Assembly (NCBI RefSeq): GCF_001261715.1
Contig: NZ_CVRU01000083.1
Location: forward strand, 34,432 to 98,431
Direction of reading: 5' to 3'
DNA length: 64,000 bases
From: Dysgonomonas sp. HGC4
GTDB lineage: Bacteria > Bacteroidota > Bacteroidia > Bacteroidales > Dysgonomonadaceae
Position 1 is the stretch's first letter; every line of letters begins with the position of its first letter. A program made the position numbers and the translations under genes. This document shows positions 1 through 7,091 of this stretch, one piece after another. Under the pieces are notes generated by a model. It saw nothing but the letters and a program-made list of their open reading frames with translations, was not told the origin of the DNA and ran no database searches.

Positions 1-589
1 CGTATCGTTCCTTTAAGAATAGCAATTTTGCTGTTTTTAATCTTTCTTTAGCTTCAGCTAATAGTTCATGTTTCAGAATTAAACTATTATTCGGAGTTTT
101 ATTTATCTCATCTTGCCACTCTTCAAAATTTAGATTGGCAAAATCATATTCTGTATACTCTACTTTTTTTGCAAAGACTAGGTAATCAAGAATATCTTTA
201 TGTTTCTTATCATGAGTGAGATATTTTATTAATGAGTTATTTTGATATTCTTTTAATCCTGAATTCTCAAAAGAATTAATAAATGTATCAGGATCTGTTT
301 CGTATTGTATTGCATATATATCGTCTAGGTTTATGTCTTTAGATGTTGCTTTTTGCCACTCTGATATATTTCGGGTACGGTCCTTACCCATCGGGTCGGG
401 ATTCATATTGTAGAATAACGATGCGGTAGTGTAAACGAAAGGATTCATTGATTGCATCCACGGAAGTTGTGCCTGAAATGTCATTGGGCGATATTCCCAT
501 TCAAATTCCCAATAACCGCAGGCTTTTAGACTACTTTGTGCCATCACAAAGTTAACGAGCAGAACTAGTATAAATGTTTTTGATTTCAT
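1..589 (-). CDS. Secreted protein of unknown function (3' end outside window)
   Basis: An open frame starts with ATG at 589 on the minus strand and runs off the left edge without a stop, giving 196 codons. The first 18-24 residues (MKSKTFILVLLVNFVMAQS) look like a Sec signal peptide. The mature part begins near ACGYWEFEWEYRP and is rich in aromatic and charged residues. The start lies inside the 3' end of the lipoprotein gene at 552-1586 (38-base overlap), so the two are probably co-transcribed and translationally coupled. I do not recognise the family; the Ala-Cys-Gly-Tyr start resembles large secreted hypothetical proteins of Bacteroidales. The reading frame is certain; the function is unknown. 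Confidence 0.75.
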   Translation of the reverse strand, partial: MKSKTFILVLLVNFVMAQSSLKACGYWEFEWEYRPMTFQAQLPWMQSMNPFVYTTASLFYNMNPDPMGKDRTRNISEWQKATSKDINLDDIYAIQYETDPDTFINSFENSGLKEYQNNSLIKYLTHDKKHKDILDYLVFAKKVEYTEYDFANLNFEEWQDEINKTPNNSLILKHELLAEAKERLKTAKLLFLKERY

Positions 590-1586
590 CTGTTGGTATA
601 TTATTAGTGTCCCATGCAAAAAAGGTAATGCGTGAGTACTTGTCTGTTTTTATTTCTGAGAGTAAGTATTTAGTCAATTCTTGTAACTCTTTCGGGCTAA
701 GAGCCTCCACTCTAATTTCGTCTCCTGGGCGAGCAAAGAAATCTCCGATAATCATTTCTTCATTCAAGCGGAATCGGTTTTCTTCAATGCTAGTATATTG
801 TTTATTATTAGAATAATTTTCGCAGGTTGCATTTCTGATTACTCCTTTAAATTCCTTATTTCTGAAAATTACTCCCCAGCTGAATAAGGGTAGGGCAATA
901 TCCGTTTTCAGAGGGTAACTAACCTCATTGACGTATTTTTTTATTTCGTTGAGGGTTATTATTGAGTTCTCTATATCATATTCGTTAGCAGCTTGTAAAT
1001 TATAGCACATTAATAGCACTCTTTTCACGGGAGGGATACCTGCCATCGTTGGATTCTTATACTGCCAAAGGCGTAGGGTCGTAGTTATCTCTTTGTTGGG
1101 AATGGCTTCTTTCAGCTTCTCGATGAAATAAAAGAATTTATCCTTAGTGCCTTTCGACCAATCACAATCTATAAGAATTTCAGAATATTTGTTGGCGAAA
1201 TCCTGAATAGCGAACTGTTCGTTCGTCTGTTCTATTCTACTTTTAATTCTTGTCACTAATGTGTCCAATTGTTGATTTGTTGATTGTTCGAATACATTGT
1301 TTGAAAAGAATATAGCGGGTGTTATATGCTTGCAGGGTAGAGAATCTTTATTTGCTACTGTGCTTATGGGTTTGGCTTGCTTTGATGTGTTGTCCCATCC
1401 AACATCAAAATAACGAATGTACATATGATTGGCTGTGGTTTGTTTCCAAACGTTATTATCAAGAGAGTCGAATGTGAATGTTGTTTTCCAATAACAAAAG
1501 GAATTTTGCTCGTCAAGAGTTCTTTTTTCTGGCGAGCTACAACTAACAACTAATGTTATAATTAATATATATACTAAGTATTTCAA
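552..1586 (-). CDS. Lipoprotein of unknown function
   Basis: 344 residues. A hydrophobic N-terminus ends in a lipobox-like VVSC with Cys16, predicting a lipid-anchored protein exported by Sec and processed by signal peptidase II. The rest is soluble and mixed alpha/beta with many aromatic residues; no catalytic motif is recognisable. It overlaps the start of the secreted protein downstream by 38 bases, so they form a two-gene unit. The final third contains RPGDEIRVEALSPKELQELTKYLLSEI, which reads like an ordinary folded domain. No family assignment is made. Confidence 0.7.
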   Translation of the reverse strand: MKYLVYILIITLVVSCSSPEKRTLDEQNSFCYWKTTFTFDSLDNNVWKQTTANHMYIRYFDVGWDNTSKQAKPISTVANKDSLPCKHITPAIFFSNNVFEQSTNQQLDTLVTRIKSRIEQTNEQFAIQDFANKYSEILIDCDWSKGTKDKFFYFIEKLKEAIPNKEITTTLRLWQYKNPTMAGIPPVKRVLLMCYNLQAANEYDIENSIITLNEIKKYVNEVSYPLKTDIALPLFSWGVIFRNKEFKGVIRNATCENYSNNKQYTSIEENRFRLNEEMIIGDFFARPGDEIRVEALSPKELQELTKYLLSEIKTDKYSRITFFAWDTNNIPTDEIKNIYTSSAR

Positions 1587-1725
1587 TTGAGCTTTTTTTC
1601 TTTAGTCAAAGGTATAAAATAAATAATTGTTTTGTTAGAAATGGTTGATGTTGATTTCTATTTTATAAATAAAACCAATCATTAATTATGCCTTATCAAA
1701 GAGTTTGATATCAGTGTTTTGACAT

Positions 1726-1754
1726 TTTGATACAAAACAATGAAAGAATATTTG
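1726..1754 (+). promoter_or_regulatory. Candidate promoter for gnd
   Basis: TTTG at 1726-1729, a 17-base spacer and AATATTTG at 1747-1754. The Bacteroidota consensus is TTTG, about 19 bases, TAnnTTTG; this site has one mismatch and a short spacer. It would give a leader of roughly 80 bases before gnd. Confidence 0.35.
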
Positions 1755-1842
1755 TTTTAAATGACTGGATATCTTCAACAAATCACTAATTTAGATGTTC
1801 AATATTACACAGAACGTAAAATAATATCAAAACTTATAAAAT

Positions 1843-2739
1843 ATGAAAATCGGATTTGTTGGTTTAGGCAAGATGGGTGGCAAAATGGTTGAACGCCTAT
1901 TGAATCATGGACATGAAGTTGTAGTTTATAACTTAACTCCAAAAGAAGTAGACGAAGCTGTTAGTAAAGGTGCTGTAGCTGCCAAAGACTTGACTGATTT
2001 AGTTGGGAAATTAGACGGACGTAAATTAGTATGGTTAATGGTTCCTGCCGGAAAACCAGTAGAAGAAAATATTGCAGAACTTGTTTCTTTATTAGGTAAA
2101 GATGATATTATCGTTGATGGTGGAAACAGTTACTGGAGAGAAACTGTAGAGCGTGGAAAAAAAGTTGCTGAAAAAGGCATTCATTATATAGATTGTGGTA
2201 CTAGTGGCGGTGTTTGGGGACTTCAAAACGGATATTGTTTGATGTATGGTGGCGAAAAAGGCGCTTGCGATTTCGCAGAGCCTATCTTCAAATCATTGGC
2301 TCCTGAAAACGGATATATCCGTTGTGGAGAAAGTGGTTCGGGTCACATGGTGAAAATGGTTCACAATGGTATCGAATATGGAATGATGCAGGCTTATGCC
2401 GAAGGTTTCGAAATTATGAAAAAATCTCCATATGATGTAGATTTGGAAAAAATCTCTCGTGTGTGGATGCAAGGTTCTGTAGTTCGTTCATGGTTGCTTG
2501 AGTTGATCGGTAACGCATTGGAAGGAAACGAAGATCTTACAGGAATTAAGCCTTATGTATCAGATAGTGGCGAAGGTCGTTGGACTGTGCAAACTGCTAT
2601 CGATTTTGATGTGCCTGCTCATGCAATTACTGCATCGTTGTTTACTCGTTTCGAATCGAGAGAGAATGATTCTTATGCGTATAAATTGCTGTCTGCCATG
2701 AGAAATCAATTTGGTGGTCACGAAATTAAAAAAGACTAA
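1843..2739 (+). CDS. gnd: 6-phosphogluconate dehydrogenase, decarboxylating (short NAD-type)
   Basis: 298 residues. It converts 6-phosphogluconate to ribulose 5-phosphate plus CO2, the third step of the oxidative pentose phosphate pathway. The N-terminal Rossmann fold has GLGKMG at residues 7-12; DGGNSYW (92-98) and the catalytic stretch HMVKMVHNGIEY (168-179, Lys171) follow. The protein is much shorter than the 470-residue classical enzyme, so it is the YqeC/GndA-like short form with a reduced C-terminal domain. After the second beta strand it reads NLTP, where NADP-dependent enzymes usually carry Asn-Arg-Ser/Thr to hold the 2'-phosphate; the missing Arg suggests NAD+ use (inference). The gene heads a gnd-zwf-pgl cluster. 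Confidence 0.93.
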   Translation: MKIGFVGLGKMGGKMVERLLNHGHEVVVYNLTPKEVDEAVSKGAVAAKDLTDLVGKLDGRKLVWLMVPAGKPVEENIAELVSLLGKDDIIVDGGNSYWRETVERGKKVAEKGIHYIDCGTSGGVWGLQNGYCLMYGGEKGACDFAEPIFKSLAPENGYIRCGESGSGHMVKMVHNGIEYGMMQAYAEGFEIMKKSPYDVDLEKISRVWMQGSVVRSWLLELIGNALEGNEDLTGIKPYVSDSGEGRWTVQTAIDFDVPAHAITASLFTRFESRENDSYAYKLLSAMRNQFGGHEIKKD

Positions 2740-2754
2740 GTTCTTGAAATATGG

Positions 2755-2786
2755 GCTTTGGTGAAGTTGATATACTTCTCCAAAGC
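2755..2786 (+). terminator. Hairpin between gnd and zwf
   Basis: GCTTTGG(T)GAAG pairs with CTTC(T)CCAAAGC around an 8-base loop: an 11-bp stem with one T-T mismatch. It is followed by TTATTTACTTT, only a partial T tract. It could act as a partial terminator setting gnd apart from zwf-pgl. Confidence 0.5.
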
Positions 2787-2820
2787 TTATTTACTTTAAA
2801 ATATGTGATATTTTATCACA

Positions 2821-2840
2821 AATAGGTCTGAGACCTTAAA
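2821..2840 (+). repeat. Dispersed palindrome, copy 1 (upstream of zwf)
   Basis: AATAGGTCTGAGACCTTAAA, an imperfect palindrome with arms AGGTCT/AGACCT around one base, ends 6 bases before the zwf start codon. Related copies lie at 12872, 41749, 52834, 53010, 59523 and 62309. Just upstream, 2804-2820 holds a second inverted repeat, TGTGATA/TATCACA with a 3-base loop. Confidence 0.5.
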
Positions 2841-2846
2841 AGGAAA

Positions 2847-4382
2847 ATGTTTATGAAAAAAATAAAAGATCAGGTCTTGGTGATTTTTGGTGCGTCGGGT
2901 GATCTGACATACCGAAAGTTAGTTCCGGCTCTTTTCGATCTCTATAAACAAAAATCACTACCCGAAAATTTTGTGGTTTTAGGTGTTGCACGTAGCTATT
3001 TTACTGATGAATCATTTAAAGAAAAGATGATTGATGGTATTCGCCAATTCGCAATATCTAAAGATGCATCAGAGAAAGATGTGAATGCTTTTTCTGAGAA
3101 ACTTTTCTATCTTTCGATAAATACTGATGATGGAGCCGAATACTCTAAATTGACTTCTCGTCTCAAGAATTTTGATGAAGAAAAAGGAACGAATGGTAAT
3201 TATCTCTTTTATCTGTCAACACCTCCTAACTTATATCCTTTGATACCAAAGTTTTTGGCTCAAGAGGGATTGAATGAGGGCAAGGATAAAATCAGAAGAA
3301 TTGTTATTGAAAAACCTTTTGGTACGGATTTGAAATCGGCGGTAGAACTTAACAAGAGTTTGTTAAATGACTACGAAGAGCATCAAATATATCGTATGGA
3401 TCACTACTTAGGTAAAGAGACAGTGCAAAACCTTTTGGTTACACGTTTCTCTAATAGTATCTACGAACCTTTGTGGAATAGGAACTATATTCATCATGTA
3501 GAGATTACCGCTGCCGAAAGTATCGGAGTCGAAAACAGAGGAGGATATTATGATCACTCTGGAGCAATGCGCGATATGATTCAGAATCACTTGTTCCAAT
3601 TATTGGCTTTAGTGGCAATGGAGCCACCTACAGTGATCGAATCGGATGCTATCAGAAATGAAAAGCTGAAGGTATTTCAAGCCATGCGTCCTTTGAGTCA
3701 AGTAGATATTCAGAATAATGTTATACGTGGTCAATACACAGCGGCAAATGTTAAACGTGTTCCTCAAAAAGGGTATAGAGAAGAAAAGGGAGTAGATCCT
3801 AATTCTCGTACTGAGACTTATGTTGCAATGAAGATGTTTATTGATAACTGGCGTTGGGGTGGTGTTCCTTTCTATGTTCGTACAGGAAAGCATTTACCAA
3901 CTCGTGTCTCTGAAATTGTTATACACTTTAAACCCACACCACTCAATCTGTTTGTTGATAATAAAGAATATTGCAGCGATGGAAATGTGTTGGTGATACG
4001 TATACATCCTGATGAGGGTATCTTATTGAAAACGGGAATGAAAGTTCCTGGTAATGGATATAAAGTGAAAGAAGTGAATATGGATTTCCACTATTCTCAA
4101 CTTCAAGACACTTATGTTCCAGGGGCATACGAACGTTTGTTGCTTGATGCTATGTTGGGCGACTCTACTTTGTATACTCGTGGTGATGCTTTAGAATTTG
4201 CGTGGAAATTTGTTCAGCCAATACTTGATTATTGGGAAACCAATCCGGATGCTCCATTGTATGGATATCCTTGCGGATCATGGGGGCCTGCGTGTGCCGA
4301 TGGTTTGATTGAAGGTGAGAATATGACTTGGAGATACCCATGTAAGAATCTGTCAGACGATGGTATATACTGTGAATTATGA
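2847..4382 (+). CDS. zwf: Glucose-6-phosphate 1-dehydrogenase
   Basis: 511 residues, normal for the family. It oxidises glucose 6-phosphate to 6-phosphoglucono-1,5-lactone with NAD(P)+, the entry step of the oxidative pentose phosphate pathway. The N-terminal nucleotide-binding motif is GASGDLT (15-21). EKPFG (155-159) and the substrate-binding, catalytic RMDHYLGKE (183-191) match the family signature. The start may be the ATG at 2847 or the one at 2853 (MKKIKDQ); there is no Shine-Dalgarno to decide. Its TGA stop overlaps the pgl start by 4 bases (ATGA), so the two are translationally coupled. The copy of the dispersed palindrome directly before the start could be an operator or mRNA structure. 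Confidence 0.96.
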   Translation: MFMKKIKDQVLVIFGASGDLTYRKLVPALFDLYKQKSLPENFVVLGVARSYFTDESFKEKMIDGIRQFAISKDASEKDVNAFSEKLFYLSINTDDGAEYSKLTSRLKNFDEEKGTNGNYLFYLSTPPNLYPLIPKFLAQEGLNEGKDKIRRIVIEKPFGTDLKSAVELNKSLLNDYEEHQIYRMDHYLGKETVQNLLVTRFSNSIYEPLWNRNYIHHVEITAAESIGVENRGGYYDHSGAMRDMIQNHLFQLLALVAMEPPTVIESDAIRNEKLKVFQAMRPLSQVDIQNNVIRGQYTAANVKRVPQKGYREEKGVDPNSRTETYVAMKMFIDNWRWGGVPFYVRTGKHLPTRVSEIVIHFKPTPLNLFVDNKEYCSDGNVLVIRIHPDEGILLKTGMKVPGNGYKVKEVNMDFHYSQLQDTYVPGAYERLLLDAMLGDSTLYTRGDALEFAWKFVQPILDYWETNPDAPLYGYPCGSWGPACADGLIEGENMTWRYPCKNLSDDGIYCEL

Positions 4383-5107
4383 TTATGGACAAGAAGATTA
4401 ATATATACAAAGATGTTGAAGCCCTCAGTAAGGGCTTTACTTCGTTATTAAAAGAAGAGCTTTCGAAGCGTGAAATTGTGAATGTTTCACTTTCGGGAGG
4501 TTCAACACCTAAAGCTCTTTTTAATTATTGGGTAGCGAATTGTAAAGAATCGATTGATTGGAATCGGATTGCATTTTTCTGGGGGGATGAACGTTGTGTA
4601 CGTCCTACAGATGAAATGAGTAATTTTGGAATGACTAAAAGTCTGTTGTTTGATAAAATACCTACAATAGACAAAAAGAAAATCCACCGTATTCATGGAG
4701 AGAATGAATCTAAAGAAGAGGTTCAATGGTATACTTCTATCATGGATAAATATCTTCCGAAAGAAAACAATTTACCTACATTTGATATTATGATGCTTGG
4801 TATGGGAGATGATGGACATACCGTGTCTATATTTCCTCATCAAATAGAATTGTGGAATGTAGAGGCTGATTGTGTTACTGCTCAGCATCCCGAGACAGGT
4901 ATGGAGCGCATTAGCTTAACAGGGCGTCTTGTTAATAATTCTCGCAATATAGTTTTTCTTGTAACGGGAAAAAATAAGGCTGAGAAGGTTAAACAGATAA
5001 TAGAAGAGCGTGAGAAATTTTTAGACACTTATCCGGCTGCAAAAGTAAATCCTGTGAATGGAAAACTTTTCTGGATGTTGGATGAGGAGGCTGCTAGTCT
5101 TTTGTAA
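4379..5107 (+). CDS. pgl: 6-phosphogluconolactonase
   Basis: 242 residues, NagB/RpiA/DevB-type fold. It hydrolyses 6-phosphogluconolactone to 6-phosphogluconate between the Zwf and Gnd reactions. Family motifs are visible: LSGGSTPKALF near the N-terminus, FFWGDERCVRP with the conserved DER, and GMGDDGHTVSIFP, which carries the catalytic His of the sugar-phosphate isomerase-like family. The start overlaps the zwf stop by 4 bases; an alternative ATG two codons later (4385) is possible. A clear hairpin follows the gene, so it closes the operon. Confidence 0.95.
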   Translation: MIMDKKINIYKDVEALSKGFTSLLKEELSKREIVNVSLSGGSTPKALFNYWVANCKESIDWNRIAFFWGDERCVRPTDEMSNFGMTKSLLFDKIPTIDKKKIHRIHGENESKEEVQWYTSIMDKYLPKENNLPTFDIMMLGMGDDGHTVSIFPHQIELWNVEADCVTAQHPETGMERISLTGRLVNNSRNIVFLVTGKNKAEKVKQIIEEREKFLDTYPAAKVNPVNGKLFWMLDEEAASLL

Positions 5108-5125
5108 TTCTTGAAAGATGACTAA

Positions 5126-5149
5126 AGGAGCGAAGAAATAATCGCTCCT
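5126..5149 (+). terminator. Intrinsic terminator after pgl
   Basis: An 8-bp perfect stem AGGAGCGA/TCGCTCCT with an 8-base loop, then ATATGTTTTAT. It sits 18 bases past the pgl stop. Confidence 0.65.
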
Positions 5150-5547
5150 ATATGTTTTATCTAGTTTAGATAAGGTGCAAGTTTGTTGACCGTATTCTGT
5201 TTTATCCTCAATAATATATTTGAGACCATTTGTTATTAAATGCACATTTCTAATATGTATATAATTTCTTTTGCTTTATAAGTTGGTTCTTATCCTCTTC
5301 CATATAGAGCTTTTTGCTTTTAAGTGAAAACTATTTATCTTCTTCTATTTCCTCCTCTTTTATACATGCTTATGTATTTGAATATTTAACATTTAATAGA
5401 GGCGCGTGGGTTTGTGAAACTTCATGTTTAATATATTATTTGTTAAATAAAAACATCGTGATTAAGCCTCTTTCATTAGTAGTGAGTGCTTTTGTTATAT
5501 TAATATTTCTATCTTTGCGCCTTTCTATTTGTTATAATATAATAAAC
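5150..5547. other. AT-rich intergenic region with a promoter-like element
   Basis: No gene is supported here. The frame of the membrane protein at 5548 stays open back to about 5314, but that extension has weak coding character and the paralogues align from 5548. A perfect -7 element TATCTTTG lies at 5510-5517, about 30 bases before the ATG at 5548. The nearest TTTG upstream (5491-5494) gives a spacer of only 15. If this is the promoter, the longer start is excluded. Confidence 0.5.
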
Positions 5548-6891
5548 ATGATTAGTAAAGAGGCTTGCATTGTTGGTCTGAAAGAAAGTTTTAAGGAGCT
5601 GATTACTGCTTTCAAAGCTCTATTCCCTAAAAATAAAGAAGAATTAACTTTACTGCTGTTCTTGCTATTGGTTTACGGTTCATTCGGTTGGGTGATTGCC
5701 AATGAAACTTGTATACAAGATTGCCTGATAAAGAAATACGATGTCTATCTGAATTATGATGTTGGCATGAGATTTCATGGAGTGCCTTTTGGATATGATA
5801 TTGCTCATCCATTATTTAATTTGTATTCAACTCCGATAAGCTTGGTTTTAGAGTTTTTCATGGATTTTCATGGTAATTATAAGATAAAAACAATTGGATT
5901 TGCAATGATTTGTAATCTGATGGTTTCGCTATCGGCTGTTTATATTTATAGGTATTTGGTTGAAATTGTAAAGATCAAGAATATACTGATCCTTTCGTTA
6001 TTGGTTCTGTTTTATGCATTTTCCTTTACATGTTTGGTCTTAAGTTTCACAATCGAAACATATGCTTTTAGCATTTTCTTCTTATCCTTCTTTGTGTATT
6101 ATTATTCACTCCGAATTCAGGAAGGAAGAAAATTTAGATTTCTCACAAACTTATTTTTTTGCTTCGTTTTAGGAGGTATTACTATAACTAATACTGCAAA
6201 AGCGATGATTCCTATGTTTCTGGTTAAGGAGAAGTTTTCTAAAGTTTTAAAGCAAACATTTATAATAGGCTGTCTTTTACTTATCTGTTTTCTTGCTGCA
6301 ATCTACAGAGAAGGAGTCTTTGAGTTTTTTCTATTCAGATTTACAGATGCTCGCCCCACTGAGGCTTCTGAAATGTTGTTCCTTTCAGGTTGGAAAGCCC
6401 TTGTTGGTGGAGCTGTTCTATTTCCTAATATTATGACAACCTTAGATATTATCCCAAAAGATACAGCTGTTCTTGTTGGGCTGGAGTATAAGGATTATTT
6501 TATGTATGAGATTGATGCTATTCCTTTCTCCTATGTTTGGGAACATGCTTATACTATCTTCTTGACATTGCTGATATTTATACCTTTATTTACTGATTTT
6601 AGAAATAAGCTAGTTCAGTTACTTTTCTTGTTATTCTCTGTTGATATAGTATTACATATGATTCTAAAATATGGGATGTTAGAGGCTTATATATACGGAG
6701 GGCATTGGGTATATATTGTACCTCTTCTTTTCGGTTGGGGATATAAATCTCTTGCTGGCTGGAAAAAATATACGTATTTAGGTGTAATTGGCTGTCTATT
6801 TATCTGTATGGTTATAAATAATTATGTGAGACTAATTGCATTCATAGATGAAGTTAAGTTGGTTTGGCCTCCAGAATCCTATAAATGGTAA
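5548..6891 (+). CDS. Polytopic membrane protein, GT-C glycosyltransferase-like (paralogue A)
   Basis: 447 residues from the chosen ATG. About ten to twelve hydrophobic segments. After the first one comes a loop with an acidic motif YDVYLNYD (Asp65, Asp71) and then His87-Pro88. The same pattern occurs in the two paralogues at 33960 and 35291 (CDLYFSFD, TDAYFSFD, then HPL). All three also share LSFT(x)E(T/S)Y, LGGITITN and, near the C-terminus, KYG followed by YGGHW. An N-terminal membrane segment followed by an acidic periplasmic loop is the layout of GT-C glycosyltransferases, which use polyprenyl-phosphate sugars; this role is inferred from architecture. The start at 5548 was chosen because the paralogues align from here and a -7 element sits 30 bases upstream; the frame is open further 5'. 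Not assigned to a named family. Confidence 0.75.
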   Translation: MISKEACIVGLKESFKELITAFKALFPKNKEELTLLLFLLLVYGSFGWVIANETCIQDCLIKKYDVYLNYDVGMRFHGVPFGYDIAHPLFNLYSTPISLVLEFFMDFHGNYKIKTIGFAMICNLMVSLSAVYIYRYLVEIVKIKNILILSLLVLFYAFSFTCLVLSFTIETYAFSIFFLSFFVYYYSLRIQEGRKFRFLTNLFFCFVLGGITITNTAKAMIPMFLVKEKFSKVLKQTFIIGCLLLICFLAAIYREGVFEFFLFRFTDARPTEASEMLFLSGWKALVGGAVLFPNIMTTLDIIPKDTAVLVGLEYKDYFMYEIDAIPFSYVWEHAYTIFLTLLIFIPLFTDFRNKLVQLLFLLFSVDIVLHMILKYGMLEAYIYGGHWVYIVPLLFGWGYKSLAGWKKYTYLGVIGCLFICMVINNYVRLIAFIDEVKLVWPPESYKW

Positions 6892-6906
6892 GTGTAATAT
6901 TCTTGG

Positions 6907-6931
6907 AGCTTTATTAAATAAAAAGCTTTTT
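6907..6931 (+). terminator. Terminator after GT-C-like gene A
   Basis: AGCTTT/AAAGCT 6-bp stem followed immediately by a T run (6927-6931), 16 bases past the stop. Confidence 0.5.
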
Positions 6932-6947
6932 CAGTTTTTATAAAAAT

Positions 6948-6995
6948 AAAATATCCGATCTATTGTTTCTTTGTAGGCAATGAATCGGATATTTT
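6948..6995. terminator. Long hairpin, possible bidirectional terminator
   Basis: Perfect 12-bp arms AAAATATCCGAT (6948-6959) and ATCGGATATTTT (6984-6995), with an inner ATTG/CAAT pairing in the loop. A/T runs flank both sides. It lies between the GT-C-like gene and the GH2 gene, 24 bases beyond the first terminator. Confidence 0.5.
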
Positions 6996-7029
6996 GATTT
7001 TGTTAATTAACAACTCACTGTTTAAACTC

Positions 7030-7060
7030 TTTAGGTTCGAATTATTTTTGATTATATTTG
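7030..7060 (+). promoter_or_regulatory. Promoter of the GH2 gene
   Basis: TTTA at 7030-7033 (3 of 4 for TTTG), exactly 19 bases, then a perfect TATATTTG at 7053-7060. The start codon is at 7092, leaving a leader of about 25 bases. Confidence 0.6.
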
Positions 7061-7091
7061 TGAAATCGCAAATCAATCTAAATAAATATTC

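Noticed and set aside
5314..5547. Extended N-terminus of the GT-C-like protein
   Set aside because: Paralogues start at the position equivalent to 5548, the extension has weak coding character, and a -7 element lies inside it.
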